Source: Sphaerisporangium rubeum
GTDB taxonomy: Bacteria > Actinomycetota > Actinomycetes > Streptosporangiales > Streptosporangiaceae
NCBI RefSeq assembly: GCF_014207705.1
Contig: NZ_JACHIU010000001.1
Coordinates: forward strand, 6,688,501 to 6,752,500
Direction of reading: 5' to 3'
DNA: 64,000 nucleotides
Shown in pieces: positions 23,834 through 35,196 of the stretch. The notes beneath the pieces were generated by a model that saw only the letters and a list, made by a program, of their open reading frames with translations, was not told the origin of the DNA and did no database searches. The position numbers were made by a program, and so were the translations under genes. The first letter of the stretch is position 1. The number at the start of each line of letters is the position of its first letter.

Positions 23834-24643
23834 CTACCGCCCCCGCCGCTGGTCCTCCGGCGCGTGATCCCGCATCAGAATCTGATCCAGCTTCGCGTTC
23901 ACCGCCGCCAGTTCCTGCCGCATCGCCACCAGATCATCCTGCGCACGACTCTCCGCCGGCGACGGCTCCGTGTCGTTCATCGCGTTCACCACCACCGCGA
24001 TGAACAGATTCAACGCCACGAACGTGGACGCCAGGATGTACACGATGAAGAACACCCAAGCCCAAGGCCGGTGCGCCATCACCTCCTGCGCCACGTTCCC
24101 CCAGTCGTCCCCCGTCATGATCTGGAACAACGTGAACAACGACTGCGGCAGTTCGTCGAACCGCTCCGGCACGATCGCCCCGAACAACTTGGTCGCGATC
24201 ACCGCCGCGATATAGATCATCAACACCATCAACCCGATGATCGACGCCATCCCCGGCACAGCCGCCAGCAACGCCGACACCACCCGCCTCATACTCGGCA
24301 CCGCCGACACCAGCCGCAATGCACGAAGTATCCGCAAAGCCCGCAACACCGACGTAGGCCCCGACGCCGGCACCAACGCCACCCCCACGATCACCACATC
24401 GAACCAGTTCCAAGGATCCTTGGAAAACTCCCTCCCATACCCGTACACCCGAGCCACCAACTCCACCACGAACACCCCCAACGCCACCCGATCGACAAGA
24501 TGCAACACCCCACCGACCCGCTCCATCAAAAAGTGACTCGTCTCCATCCCAATAGTCACCGAGTTGACCACAATCACCCCGACAACCACCCGCTGCACAA
24601 CCGGCAGCTCCAGAACGACACGCACACGCTCTCGCCCGGACAC
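23834..24643 (-). CDS. Voltage-gated cation channel of the NaChBac type
   Basis: A 269-residue single-repeat ion channel with six transmembrane segments that assembles as a tetramer in the cytoplasmic membrane. The S4 voltage sensor is visible as LRALRILRALRLV, with arginines every third position. The pore loop reads FQIMTGDDWGNV, so the selectivity filter is TGDDW, where sodium-selective relatives usually have TLESW. The C-terminus has a short coiled coil (DLVAMRQELAAVNAKLDQIL). GTG 24643 is chosen because AAGGGG lies 8 bases upstream; a longer frame to 24715 adds unlikely sequence. Aspartates at the filter favour calcium permeability by analogy with the engineered CavAb channel; that is inference. 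Confidence 0.85.
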   Translation of the reverse strand: MSGRERVRVVLELPVVQRVVVGVIVVNSVTIGMETSHFLMERVGGVLHLVDRVALGVFVVELVARVYGYGREFSKDPWNWFDVVIVGVALVPASGPTSVLRALRILRALRLVSAVPSMRRVVSALLAAVPGMASIIGLMVLMIYIAAVIATKLFGAIVPERFDELPQSLFTLFQIMTGDDWGNVAQEVMAHRPWAWVFFIVYILASTFVALNLFIAVVVNAMNDTEPSPAESRAQDDLVAMRQELAAVNAKLDQILMRDHAPEDQRRGR

Positions 24644-24723
24644 GACCCCGTCCCCTTTATCGACGCACCACAATCCGCCGATCATGGTAGAGCGAAACCG
24701 TGTCCACACAGGCACCCCGCAGG

Positions 24724-26133
24724 TCAGGCAGGCAGCCCCAGCAACTCGGTGTCCCCGGTCATGAACCCGATGAGGAACCGCTCACGGCCGACGGCCCCGA
24801 GGACGTCGTCCGCGTACCCCCCGGCCGCCCCGTACCCCAGGGTGGTCTTCCTCGCAGGCGCCACCAGCGGCCCCGGCACCCCGATCATGAGCCGTTTCGT
24901 GGTCTCGTCGTCCCCATGGTCGATCATCCAGTTGAAGACCTCCCGGGTGACCACCTCGACGAACCCCTCCAAAACCACCAACGGCCTAGTGATCTTGCTC
25001 GCCTTGGCCTTGACGTCCGGATGCATGAGCGTGTGCACCATCTCGTGCACGATCACCTCGACGATCTCCCACCGATGCTGCGAGAACGGCCGATCGGTCT
25101 TGAACTCCGTGACCAGCCCGATCCCCCCACCCGGCTCCCCATGAGAGTTCGACCCGACATGCCGGCAGAAGTAGACCGCGGCCCTCCGCGCCTTGTCCTC
25201 TTTGCTCCACTCACTGAGCAGATCCCACAGGAACTGCCTGTCTTCCCTGCGCGTGCTGTCGTACCCGGCGACCGCGAAGATCGACTGCCCTCCCGTAGTG
25301 TCCTCCCCCACCACATGAGCGCGGTTCATCAGGTGCTTGACGATGTCCTCGTCCGTCGGCATCACCGCCGTCTTATCGAAAACATTCTCAAAGTAAGTGA
25401 AACCCGTAAAAAACGGACTGTTCTCGTTGGCCGCCACATACGGCTGAAGCATCGACCACGCAGCGGCCTGAGCAAACTCCGCGATGACCCGGAAATCCCC
25501 CAACCCCTGGAACCGCGCCTCCACCCCCGAAGGCCGATACCACTGCGCGATGTGATCCGTCAGATGCCGGTACAACTTCGGCAGCAACTCCCCCCGAAGC
25601 ACCTCCCCCTTGAGCGGCACCCCCTGTCCGCCCGCTCCCCCCGCGGCCGGCGGCCCGTAGAACCCCGCGACCCGCTTGACCTCCGCCTCCGTCAACCTCT
25701 TCTGCTGCATCCGCCCCCGTAACGCCGCACGTAACCACCCCGTCCTCCCCAACACCGTCAACTCGAATTCCCGCCCCACAGCCGACGGCAGAACCGGCCG
25801 CACACCACCGACATTGGCCACCAGCCACGTCAGCGCCTTCTTCACATCGAACCCCGGCACCAGTTCCCGAGCCCCCACCAGCATGTTCGTCGCATACACC
25901 AGCCACAACCGCAACTGCCTGTCCGTCACCCCACTCGCCAACCCCGGCTCCTGCCCCGCCGCCTTGAACAACCGCCCCAACGTCTCCCCCACCTGCACGT
26001 CCCCCCACCCCGCCACATCCCCATGCTTGACCGCCACCTGGAACAACCCCAGATCAACCGTCCTGTTCACCGGCCGATCCCGCTCCACCACAGCAAGAAC
26101 GGCATCCTCCGACAACGGCTGCGAAGTCGCCAT
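24724..26133 (-). CDS. Unrecognised protein with an HExxH metallopeptidase motif
   Basis: A 469-residue protein with no signal peptide or membrane segment. ATG 26133 has a GGAGG site 6 bases upstream. The N-terminal half is helical with no family I recognise. The C-terminal part contains VIVHEMVHTLMHPDV at about residues 362-376, an HExxH zinc motif with a nearby third His, followed by LEGFVEVVTREVF, where the Glu could be a further ligand. The best reading is a cytoplasmic zinc metallopeptidase or an effector carrying one. Its coding strand is unusually G/T-rich, like the channel gene next to it. It could also be an exported effector that uses a dedicated system; nothing here proves it. Confidence 0.6.
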   Translation of the reverse strand: MATSQPLSEDAVLAVVERDRPVNRTVDLGLFQVAVKHGDVAGWGDVQVGETLGRLFKAAGQEPGLASGVTDRQLRLWLVYATNMLVGARELVPGFDVKKALTWLVANVGGVRPVLPSAVGREFELTVLGRTGWLRAALRGRMQQKRLTEAEVKRVAGFYGPPAAGGAGGQGVPLKGEVLRGELLPKLYRHLTDHIAQWYRPSGVEARFQGLGDFRVIAEFAQAAAWSMLQPYVAANENSPFFTGFTYFENVFDKTAVMPTDEDIVKHLMNRAHVVGEDTTGGQSIFAVAGYDSTRREDRQFLWDLLSEWSKEDKARRAAVYFCRHVGSNSHGEPGGGIGLVTEFKTDRPFSQHRWEIVEVIVHEMVHTLMHPDVKAKASKITRPLVVLEGFVEVVTREVFNWMIDHGDDETTKRLMIGVPGPLVAPARKTTLGYGAAGGYADDVLGAVGRERFLIGFMTGDTELLGLPA

Positions 26134-26411
26134 ACTTTTCCTCCGTACCGCCGACCCGACTACGACAAGCCCATCAAATCCCCTCACAATCCAAACCGGA
26201 ACAGCAATCCAGCCACACAGCACAGCCCTCCGAACCAATCCCGCGACCCACCCCCGAACCGACGGAGCGCCCCCCTCTTCACGACCCACGAAGAAGCGAG
26301 GCCCACTCCTAGTCGGCACTAGACCCGTGCGGCCCTGAGCGAAGACGTCCCCCCTGGCAGACCCGGCCGCAATCATCCCCGCGTGCGCGGAGAGCACTGC
26401 GGGGTGAGGGA

Positions 26412-26552
26412 GTCACGCGGGAGGTCCTATACCTGGAGGATCCACTTGAGGTGGATACTTATAGCTTGATGTTCGATCATCTACGGGCCCGCGCATACGG
26501 ACCGGACGAGTCAAGGTCGTTGATCGACAAGGCGGCCGAAGACCTGGTGTGA
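26412..26552 (+). pseudogene. Remnant of an XRE/DUF5753 regulator (C-terminal end)
   Basis: About 46 codons ending at TGA 26550-26552 read like the last part of an XRE-family regulator with a DUF5753 domain (REVLYLEDPLEVDTY, then FDHLRARAY, then ESRSLIDKAAE). The HTH part and most of the body are missing; there is no start codon in good context. It sits 30 bases before the DUF397 gene, the normal partner, so the regulator was probably deleted while its small partner survived. Confidence 0.7.
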
Positions 26553-26582
26553 TGTGTGATCGCCCCTCGGAATGGAGCTGCT

Positions 26583-26774
26583 GTGGATCGTGTCGAGGTC
26601 ACCTGGCGGAAGAGTTCACGGAGCAGCGCTCAAGGGGGAAACTGCGTAGAGACGGCGTGGCTTGGTACGTGTATTGCTATCAGAGACTCCAAGCTTCCCG
26701 ATGGGAAAAAGATCATCGTCGATCGCGATACATGGCATGTGTTCGCGGACGGATTACGAAGAGGGTTGATCTAG
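26583..26774 (+). CDS. DUF397 domain protein
   Basis: A 63-residue DUF397 protein, a small family found almost only in actinomycetes beside XRE/DUF5753 regulators; the best-known pairs influence development and antibiotic production. The hallmark order is visible: VTWRKSSRSS, GGNCVETA, IAIRDSKLPDG, and W near the end. GTG 26583 is preceded by GGAG 5 bases away and gives the usual family length. Its regulator is reduced to a remnant just upstream, so this copy may be an orphan. Confidence 0.85.
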   Translation: MDRVEVTWRKSSRSSAQGGNCVETAWLGTCIAIRDSKLPDGKKIIVDRDTWHVFADGLRRGLI

Positions 26775-26931
26775 TCTTCAGCATCATCGGCGGGGAGTAG
26801 GACAGGGTCGGTGTCGAGAGCCGATCCGTGAGGCCGTCACCACGGGTTGGCCCGGTAGGGCCCTAATGAACACAGCCCGAGCGTAGCGAGGACCATTTCC
26901 GAGCGGCTGGCCTACTCCCCTACCTCTGCGC

Positions 26932-27669
26932 TCACCTGGCGGACTTCAAGTAGTCGCGGTTCATCTGGGTGATGACGTCGAGGGAGATGCCCTTGGGGCA
27001 GACGGCGGTGCATTCGCCGGTGTTGGTGCAGCCGCCGAAGCCTTCTAGGTCCATTTGGTCGACCATGGCTACTACGCGGGTTTCGCGTTCGGGGGAGCCT
27101 TGGGGGAGGTTGCCTAGGTGGGTGATCTTGGAGGCGGTGAATAGGGCTGCGCTGCCGTTGGGGCAGGCGGCTACGCAGGCGCCGCAACCTATGCAGGTGG
27201 CGGCGTCGAAGGCGTCGTCGGCTGCTTCTTTTTTGACGGGGATGCTGTGTGCGTCGGGGGCTGAGCCTGTGGGGACGCTGATGTAGCCGCCGGCCTGGAT
27301 GATGCGGTCGAAGGCGCTGCGGTCTACTACCAGGTCTTTGATTACTGGGAAGGGGGCGGCGCGCCAGGGTTCGATGGTGATGGTATCGCCGTCTTTGAAG
27401 TGGCGCATGTGGAGTTGGCAGGTGGTTGTCGCGCGTTGTTCGCCGTGGGCTACGCCGTTGATGACCATGCCGCACATGCCGCAGATGCCTTCGCGGCAGT
27501 CGTGGTCGAAGGCGATCGGGTCGTCGCCGTCGAGGGTCAGGCGTTCGTTGAGGACGTCCAGCATTTCCAGGAAGGACATGTCCGGCGATACGTCTTCTAC
27601 GTTGTAGGTTGCCATTCGGCCCGTGTCGGTGGGGCCGGACTGGCGCCAGACCTTCAGGGTGAGGTTCAC
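26932..27669 (-). CDS. sdhB: Succinate dehydrogenase/fumarate reductase iron-sulfur subunit
   Basis: A 245-residue electron-transfer subunit on the cytoplasmic side of the complex. The [2Fe-2S] ligands are in [10 protein letters not shown] plus a later Cys. The [4Fe-4S] and [3Fe-4S] ligands are in [12 protein letters not shown] and [12 protein letters not shown]. It passes electrons from the flavoprotein SdhA to the membrane cytochrome SdhC. Third gene of an sdhCAB operon, 28 bp after sdhA. The short length and operon order fit the diheme (type B) class. Confidence 0.93.
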   Translation of the reverse strand: MNLTLKVWRQSGPTDTGRMATYNVEDVSPDMSFLEMLDVLNERLTLDGDDPIAFDHDCREGICGMCGMVINGVAHGEQRATTTCQLHMRHFKDGDTITIEPWRAAPFPVIKDLVVDRSAFDRIIQAGGYISVPTGSAPDAHSIPVKKEAADDAFDAATCIGCGACVAACPNGSAALFTASKITHLGNLPQGSPERETRVVAMVDQMDLEGFGGCTNTGECTAVCPKGISLDVITQMNRDYLKSAR

Positions 27670-27697
27670 GACAGGCTCCGAGGCGTAAGGGGTGGCG

Positions 27698-29622
<1,925 letters not shown>

Positions 29623-29626
<4 letters not shown>

Positions 29627-30384
29627 TTCAGTACCCCGATCAGTACGGCGAGGGGGACGGCTAGGAAGCCGAGGATCAGGACGGCGGAGCCGGCGGCGGC
29701 TGAGACGCTCAGGATGTGGCGGGTGCGGCCCCGGGCCAGGCCGAGGGTCTGGAAGGCGCTCCACAGGCCGTGGCGGAGATGCAGGCCGACCATGATCAGC
29801 GCTATGACGTAGAAGAGGGTCACCGGCCAGCGGGCCGGGGCGAAGCCCTCCACTACGCGGTCGTACGGGGTGGCGGTGGCTCCTTCGGGGTTCACTACGC
29901 CGAAGGTGAGGTCGAGCAGGTGCCAGATGACGAACAGCAGGATGATGACGCCGCCGTAGCGCATGGTGCGGGCCACGTAGCCGCGGGCTTGGGGTTTGCG
30001 GCGGGCTGCGTACTTCACGGGGCGGGCCTTGGCGGCTCGTCTGGCCAGGGCCACTGCCGAGGTCATGTGGAGGAGTACGGCGGCTACGAGGGCTATCTCG
30101 GTGAGCGTCAGCAGGGTACGGCCGGGGAGGGCTGGTTCGCCTACTGTGCGGAGCCATTCGGCGTACGCGTTGAAGGACTCGGCGCCGAGGAAGATCTTGA
30201 GGTTGCCGAGCATGTGACCGATGAGGAACAGGACGAGCACGGCGCCGGAGATCGCCATTACGGCTTTCTGGCCGTTGGACGAGCGATGCGCGGGCCGGGG
30301 ACCCTTTGTGCGGCCGGTGGTCGGCGCGGGGGGTGGGGTCGGTACGGCGGCGGTGGCCCTGCCCCTCTCGATGATTGAAGTCAC
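29623..30384 (-). CDS. sdhC: Succinate dehydrogenase cytochrome b subunit (diheme type)
   Basis: A 253-residue membrane anchor with five hydrophobic helices. Histidines likely to bind two hemes b appear in [22 protein letters not shown] and LHLRHGL. It passes electrons to menaquinone. The single large anchor and the operon order C-A-B define the type B complex. The start is uncertain: GTG 30384 with a GAAGG site, or TTG 30423. The N-terminal 45 residues are low-complexity and polar. A LysR-type binding site lies 61 bases upstream of GTG 30384. Confidence 0.9.
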
Positions 30385-30807
30385 ACCTTCGGACGGTAGG
30401 TAGGGAGGACGGTTGCCGTCCAAGTCATGGAATGCCTCGTCACGATAGCTGGCGGCTATGCAGTGTGGCTCTGGGGATGTTGGGGTTGCACAAGGGGACG
30501 CCAGGTGCGAGGAATCTCACATCGCGGATTGGGGTGTGGGTTGGTTGTGGTTGGGGGTCGGTGTGACCGGCGGAGTTGTGTGTTCGGCCGGTGGAGCGCC
30601 GTAGTGAGGCGCCGGGACCGCCGTACCACGTCCCGCCGCGTCGGCGCCGTTGAAGGAGAGTACTGAGGACGGTGAGAAGGTGGCCGTGGGTGCCGGTGGT
30701 GACCGGTGTGGAACATGGCCGGTACGGGCGGTGGTCGGTGTGGACGGTGGTGGTGTGGACGGTGGTGGTGTGGGGGTGGTGATCTTGGGGGGCGTAGGCT
30801 GCTGGGT
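30385..30807. other. Divergent control region between sdhCAB and lysR
   Basis: A 423-bp non-coding gap. It contains the LysR-type palindrome at 30445-30459 and, near lysR (about 30735-30778), a short tandem repeat of GGTGTGGACGGTGGT-like units. The plus strand is extremely G/T-rich. No small gene was seen. Confidence 0.6.
30445..30459. promoter_or_regulatory. LysR-type T-N11-A palindrome
   Basis: ATAGC-TGGCG-GCTAT is a perfect 5-5-5 inverted repeat with the T-N11-A pattern of LysR-family boxes. It lies 61 bases upstream of the sdhC start, in the region shared with the divergent lysR gene. Confidence 0.55.
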
Positions 30808-31824
30808 GTGCAGCTTCAGCAGCTGGCCTCGTTTGTGGCGGTGGCGGAGACGGCGCACTTCACGCATGCGGCGGAGCGGATGCGGGTGGCGCAGCCGTCG
30901 TTGAGTAAGTCGATCAAGGCGTTGGAGATGGAGTTGGGGGCTCGGCTGTTCAGCCGGGCTCGGGGGAATGTGGCGTTGACGCCGGCTGGGGAGGCGTTGT
31001 TGCCGTTGGCTCGGCGGATGTTGGCGGATGCGGAGACGGCTCGGCGGGAGGTCGCGGAGTTGGCGGGGTTGCGGCGGGGGCGGGTGCGGCTGGGGGCTAC
31101 GCCGTCGTTGTGTGCGGGGTTGCTGGCGGATGCGTTGGCTCGGTATCACCGGGATTATCCGGGGATCGATTTGATCGTTGAGGAGGGGGGGTCGCGGGAT
31201 CTGGTGGGGGATCTGGCGCGGGGGCGGCTTGATCTGGCATTGATCATTTTGCCGTTGCACAGTAGTGATCCGGCGTTGGTCACCGAGGAGATCCTGGTGG
31301 AGAGCCTTGTTGTGGCTTCGCCTGCCGGTGCTGGAACGGTCGGCCCCCGCGATTCGGCGGGTGATGTGGGGTCGACGGCGGAAGGAGAGGGGTTGGCTCC
31401 TGTCGCCGGTAGGGGTCGGAGGGCTTTTGTGCGGATTGAGGACCTGCGGGGGAAGCCGCTGGTGATGTTCCGGCGGGGGTATGACCTGCGGGAGGCGACT
31501 ATTGCCGCCTGTCGGCAAGCGGGGTTTGAGCCGCGGTTCGCGGTTGAGGGTGGGGAGATGGATGCGGTTTTGCGGTTTGTGGAGGCGGGGTTGGGGGTGG
31601 CGGTGGTGCCTTCCATGGTGTTGGACGGGAGGCCGGGGTTGAGGGGGGTGCCGTTGGCGCCGCCGGGGTTGCGGCGGACTGTTGCGTTGGCGCATCGGAA
31701 GGATGTGGAGCCGACGCGGGCGGCGCAGGCGTTTCGCGCTACGCTGCTTTCTTATTTGTCGGAGGCCGCTGAGGAGGGGGCGCTGCCGCAGGGGGTGGGC
31801 CTGGCGGGGTTGCCGATGGAATGA
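30808..31824 (+). CDS. LysR family transcriptional regulator
   Basis: A 338-residue LysR regulator. The winged HTH is at about residues 1-60 (LQQLASFVAVAETAHFTHAAERM ... SLSKSIKALE), and the effector-binding domain follows (about 90-310). An unusual insertion rich in Gly/Ala/Arg lies near 175-205. GTG 30808 is chosen because it begins the standard LysR N-terminus. It is divergent from sdhCAB and so probably controls that operon, perhaps with a carbon metabolite as ligand. Its coding strand is G/T-rich, unlike the genes further right. Confidence 0.88.
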   Translation: MQLQQLASFVAVAETAHFTHAAERMRVAQPSLSKSIKALEMELGARLFSRARGNVALTPAGEALLPLARRMLADAETARREVAELAGLRRGRVRLGATPSLCAGLLADALARYHRDYPGIDLIVEEGGSRDLVGDLARGRLDLALIILPLHSSDPALVTEEILVESLVVASPAGAGTVGPRDSAGDVGSTAEGEGLAPVAGRGRRAFVRIEDLRGKPLVMFRRGYDLREATIAACRQAGFEPRFAVEGGEMDAVLRFVEAGLGVAVVPSMVLDGRPGLRGVPLAPPGLRRTVALAHRKDVEPTRAAQAFRATLLSYLSEAAEEGALPQGVGLAGLPME

Positions 31825-31874
31825 TCGTTAACAGCTTGGGTGCGAGCGGATTCGGGATGCTTGAGCCCCATATG

Positions 31875-31896
31875 GCATGGTTGCGGGTGACCATGC
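31875..31896. promoter_or_regulatory. Inverted repeat upstream of the signalling cassette
   Basis: GCATGGT and ACCATGC form a perfect 7-pair inverted repeat with an 8-base gap, 62 bases upstream of GTG 31958. A TATAAG, possibly a -10 box, lies between at 31914-31919. Confidence 0.35.
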
Positions 31897-31957
31897 GGCC
31901 GGGCTGCTTTGCTTATAAGGTGCAGGGCATCAGGCCAACACTTCACAAGAGGGACCA

Positions 31958-33154
31958 GTGACCGCGCTCTCGCCTGGCCCGCCGGCGGATCCGGCCGAGA
32001 TGCTCACCATTCTCCTCATCGAGGACGACGCGGGTGACGCGTTTCTGGTCGAGGAGCTTCTCGCGGGGTCCCCGGAGCCCACCAAGATCATTTGGGCTCG
32101 TACGCTGGCCGAGAGCCGTGAGCGGCTGACCGACGACGTCCACTGTGTGGTGGTGGATCTTTCATTGCCGGACGCGTCGGGGCTTGAGGCGTTGCGTCAG
32201 GTGCTGACCATCGCGCCGGACACGGCGGTGCTGGTGCTGACGGGGTTGAACGACGCGCACATGGGGGTCGAGGCGGTCGCGGCCGGTGCGCAGGACTATC
32301 TGATCAAGCAGGATGTGGACGACCGGCTGCTCGGCCGGGCCATCAGTTACGCCATCGAGCGTAAGCGCGCCGATCTGACGCAGCGCAAGCTGGCCGAGGC
32401 GCAGCACCGCAGCAGTGAGAACGCGCGGCTGGAGCGTGGCCTGCTGCCGGTGCCGATGCTGCGGGATGAGCAGACCCGCGAGACGCTCCTGCATCAGGCG
32501 CGTTATCTGCCTGGCCGGCGGCAGGCGTTGCTGGCGGGTGACTTCTGGGACACGGTGCAGACGCAGGACGGCGCGGTGCACGTGGTGATCGGGGATGTGT
32601 GCGGCCACGGGCCGGACGAGGCGGCGCTCGGTGCGGCGTTGCGCATCGCGTGGCGCACGCTGGTGCTGGCGGGGCACACGGGTAACGAGTTGCTCGTGAC
32701 GCTGGAGACCGTGCTGAAGCACGAGCGCAAGTCGCCTGAAATCTTCACGACAATGTGCACGGTGACGATCGATCCGGAGCTGCGGAACGCTCAGCTCCAT
32801 GTGGTGGGCCATCCGCCGCCGCTGTTCGTACGTGGCGGGGTGCGTGGCGGCGTGCTGGACCTGGTGCCGGGTACGCCGTCGGGGCCGCCGCTCGGCATCT
32901 TCAGTGACGTCGAGTGGACGACGATCGATCTGCCGCTCGGCGAGGACTGGTCGATGTTGCTGTACACCGACGGCCTGATCGAGGCGACCGTCGGCGGCGG
33001 CCCGGACCTGCTGGGTACCGAGGGGCTGATCCGCCTCATCCGTGAGCAGGGTGAGATCGACCTCGACCGCATCATCACCGCCGTCCAGGAGATGCACGAG
33101 AACGCACTGAACGACGACTTGGCCGCCGTGATGGTCGGCCGGAGACGGCAGTGA
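31958..33154 (+). CDS. Response regulator fused to a PP2C/SpoIIE-type phosphatase
   Basis: A 398-residue two-domain signalling protein. The receiver domain (about 15-135) has the acidic pair near residues 22-24, the phosphorylated Asp67 in VVVDLSLPD and a Lys in LIKQD. A coiled linker leads to a PP2C/SpoIIE phosphatase domain (about 175-395), with metal-binding aspartates in GDFWD, GDVCGHGPDE and NDDLAAVMV. By analogy with RsbU/RsbP-type enzymes it would dephosphorylate an anti-sigma antagonist or another Ser/Thr-phosphorylated protein when phosphorylated. GTG start with AAGAGG upstream. Three bases before the histidine kinase gene. Confidence 0.9.
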   Translation: MTALSPGPPADPAEMLTILLIEDDAGDAFLVEELLAGSPEPTKIIWARTLAESRERLTDDVHCVVVDLSLPDASGLEALRQVLTIAPDTAVLVLTGLNDAHMGVEAVAAGAQDYLIKQDVDDRLLGRAISYAIERKRADLTQRKLAEAQHRSSENARLERGLLPVPMLRDEQTRETLLHQARYLPGRRQALLAGDFWDTVQTQDGAVHVVIGDVCGHGPDEAALGAALRIAWRTLVLAGHTGNELLVTLETVLKHERKSPEIFTTMCTVTIDPELRNAQLHVVGHPPPLFVRGGVRGGVLDLVPGTPSGPPLGIFSDVEWTTIDLPLGEDWSMLLYTDGLIEATVGGGPDLLGTEGLIRLIREQGEIDLDRIITAVQEMHENALNDDLAAVMVGRRRQ

Positions 33155-33157
33155 CCC

Positions 33158-34750
33158 ATGACCGAGTTTCCCCCCCTGCCCGCGCCTGAGCCCCCCAAAG
33201 GGCTCGGCCGCCTGCGTGTCGGACGGTGGTTCCTCATCGCGGGTGCGATCGCGACGTTCTTCTTCGTCGTGGCGGCCGGGCTGACGGTGCTGGCGGTGAA
33301 CGTCACGCGGCTGGCGCGTGACGCGGTGATCGACGTGATCGACCCGGCGGTGCTGCGCACGCTGGAGGTGTCCACGGCGGTCACTGCGCAGGAGACGGCC
33401 GTGCGGACGTACGGCCGGACCAACGACGAGCAGTATCTGCGGGACTTCCGGGCCGCGATGGCGCGGGAGGACGCAGCGGTGGCGGAGCTGAGCCGGCTGA
33501 TCGCGAAGCTGCCGGGTGAGTCGCCGCGTGTGCTGCTGGCCCGCACCAACCTGGCCCACCTCAAGGAGACCAGTGCGGCGTGGCACCGTGACTATGCCGA
33601 CAGGGTGATCGCGGAGGTGCCGCGGCTGAAGACGCAGACGTCGGCGCAGTTCGCCAACGTCAACGCCGAGCGGTTCCGCGCGGTGCAGGCCGTGCTGGCG
33701 GCGCAGCAGGCCAACCTGTCGGACATGCACCAGCGGGGCAGCGTGTACCTGGAGCAGGGCTGGCAGACGCTGTACTACGTGCTGATCGCTCTCGGCGTGA
33801 TCCTGCTGGCGACAGCGGTCGCGTTCACGCTGATCATCAGGTACGTCGTGCTGCGGCCCATCTCGCGGCTGACCAGCGAGGTGCGGGCCGTGGCGGGTGG
33901 TGACTTCGACCGTCCGCTGACGGTGGACCGGCCGGCGGAGCTGGCGGAGTTGTCGGGCCGGGTGGACGCGATGCGGGGTCGCATCGTGCGTGAGTGGCGG
34001 CGGGCCGCGGACGCCAAGCAGCAGTTGTCGGACCAGGCGGTGGAGCTGCGGCGGTCCAACGCGGAGCTGGAGCAGTTCGCGTACGTCGCGAGTCACGACC
34101 TGCAGGAGCCGCTGCGCAAGGTGGCGAGTTTCACCCGCATGCTGGAGCAGCGGTACGGCGACCAGCTCGATGAGCGGGCCCAGCAGTACATCGGGTTCGC
34201 GGTGGACGGCGCCAAGCGCATGCAGTTGCTGATCAATGATCTGCTGGATCTGTCGCGGGTCGGCCGGGTGGGTGGCGAGAAGGCCCCGACCAAGGTCGGC
34301 ACGGTGTACGAGACGGCCGTGGGGAACCTGTCGGCGCAGATCGAGGACATCGGGGCCACGGTGACGCATGATCCGTTGCCTGAGGTGTTCGGCAACCGTG
34401 TGCTGCTCACGCAGTTGTTCCAGAATCTCATCGGCAACGCGTTGAAGTTCCACAGCGAGCGGCCGCCGAGGGTGAACATCTCGGTGGCGCGGCAGGGTGA
34501 CATGTGGGAGTTCGCGTGCGCGGACAACGGCATCGGGATCGACACCAAGTACGCTGACCGTATCTTCCTGATTTTCCAGCGCCTGCACCCACGAGATGTG
34601 TATCCCGGAACCGGCATCGGCCTGGCGCTGTGCAGGAAGATCGTCGAGTATCACGGCGGCAAGATCTGGCTTGACGACCCCGACCCTGACAACCCGGGCA
34701 CGACGTTCCGCTTCACCCTGCCCGCGCTACCCGGAGAAGAGCCCCAATGA
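33158..34750 (+). CDS. Membrane sensor histidine kinase
   Basis: A 530-residue histidine kinase. TM1 is at about 22-46, an extracytoplasmic helical sensor at about 47-205 (CHASE3-like) and TM2 at about 208-230. A HAMP domain (about 231-285) and a coiled coil follow. The phosphoacceptor is His of [12 protein letters not shown] near 313, the type seen in phytochrome-related kinases. The ATPase domain has [16 protein letters not shown] and GTGIGLAL. It probably phosphorylates both the upstream receiver-phosphatase and the downstream single-domain receiver. The signal is unknown. Its last four bases overlap the next gene (ATGA). Confidence 0.92.
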   Translation: MTEFPPLPAPEPPKGLGRLRVGRWFLIAGAIATFFFVVAAGLTVLAVNVTRLARDAVIDVIDPAVLRTLEVSTAVTAQETAVRTYGRTNDEQYLRDFRAAMAREDAAVAELSRLIAKLPGESPRVLLARTNLAHLKETSAAWHRDYADRVIAEVPRLKTQTSAQFANVNAERFRAVQAVLAAQQANLSDMHQRGSVYLEQGWQTLYYVLIALGVILLATAVAFTLIIRYVVLRPISRLTSEVRAVAGGDFDRPLTVDRPAELAELSGRVDAMRGRIVREWRRAADAKQQLSDQAVELRRSNAELEQFAYVASHDLQEPLRKVASFTRMLEQRYGDQLDERAQQYIGFAVDGAKRMQLLINDLLDLSRVGRVGGEKAPTKVGTVYETAVGNLSAQIEDIGATVTHDPLPEVFGNRVLLTQLFQNLIGNALKFHSERPPRVNISVARQGDMWEFACADNGIGIDTKYADRIFLIFQRLHPRDVYPGTGIGLALCRKIVEYHGGKIWLDDPDPDNPGTTFRFTLPALPGEEPQ

Positions 34751-35196
34751 CTGAGTACCGCTTCATCGACGTCCTTCTCGTGGAGGACGACCCGGGTGAC
34801 GTGCTGCTGACCAAGGAGGCGTTCGAGCACAACAAGGTGCAGAACAAGCTTCATGTGGTGAGCGACGGCGAGCAGGCCATGGCGTTCCTGCGCAACGAAG
34901 GCGAGTACGCCGACACGCCGCGGCCGGACCTGATCCTGCTGGACCTCAACCTGCCGCGTAAGGACGGCCGTGAGGTGCTCGAGGACATCAAGGCGGACGC
35001 GACCCTGCGGAGCATCCCGGTGGTGGTGCTGACGACGTCGGAGGCCGAGGAGGACATCCTGCGCAGCTATCATCTGCACGCCAACGCGTACGTCGCGAAG
35101 CCCGTGGACTTCGACCAGTTCATCAAGGTGGTACGCCAGATCGATGACTTCTTCGTGAGTGTCGTTAAACTGCCTAGGACGGACCAGCGTCCGTAG
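34747..35196 (+). CDS. Single-domain response regulator (Rcp1-like)
   Basis: A 149-residue stand-alone receiver domain. The acidic pocket is EDD at about 13-15, the phosphorylation site Asp66 in LLDLNLP, and the conserved Lys in AKPVD near 118. There is no output domain, as in cyanobacterial Rcp1, which works with phytochrome-type kinases like the one upstream. It may be a phosphate sink or act by protein contact. A 4-bp overlap with the kinase gene indicates coupled translation. Confidence 0.92.
   Translation: MTEYRFIDVLLVEDDPGDVLLTKEAFEHNKVQNKLHVVSDGEQAMAFLRNEGEYADTPRPDLILLDLNLPRKDGREVLEDIKADATLRSIPVVVLTTSEAEEDILRSYHLHANAYVAKPVDFDQFIKVVRQIDDFFVSVVKLPRTDQRP

Noticed and set aside
32162-34654. 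830-codon minus-strand frame over the signalling cassette
   Set aside because: Antisense to receiver, phosphatase and kinase domains that are all intact; no ribosome site or domain.
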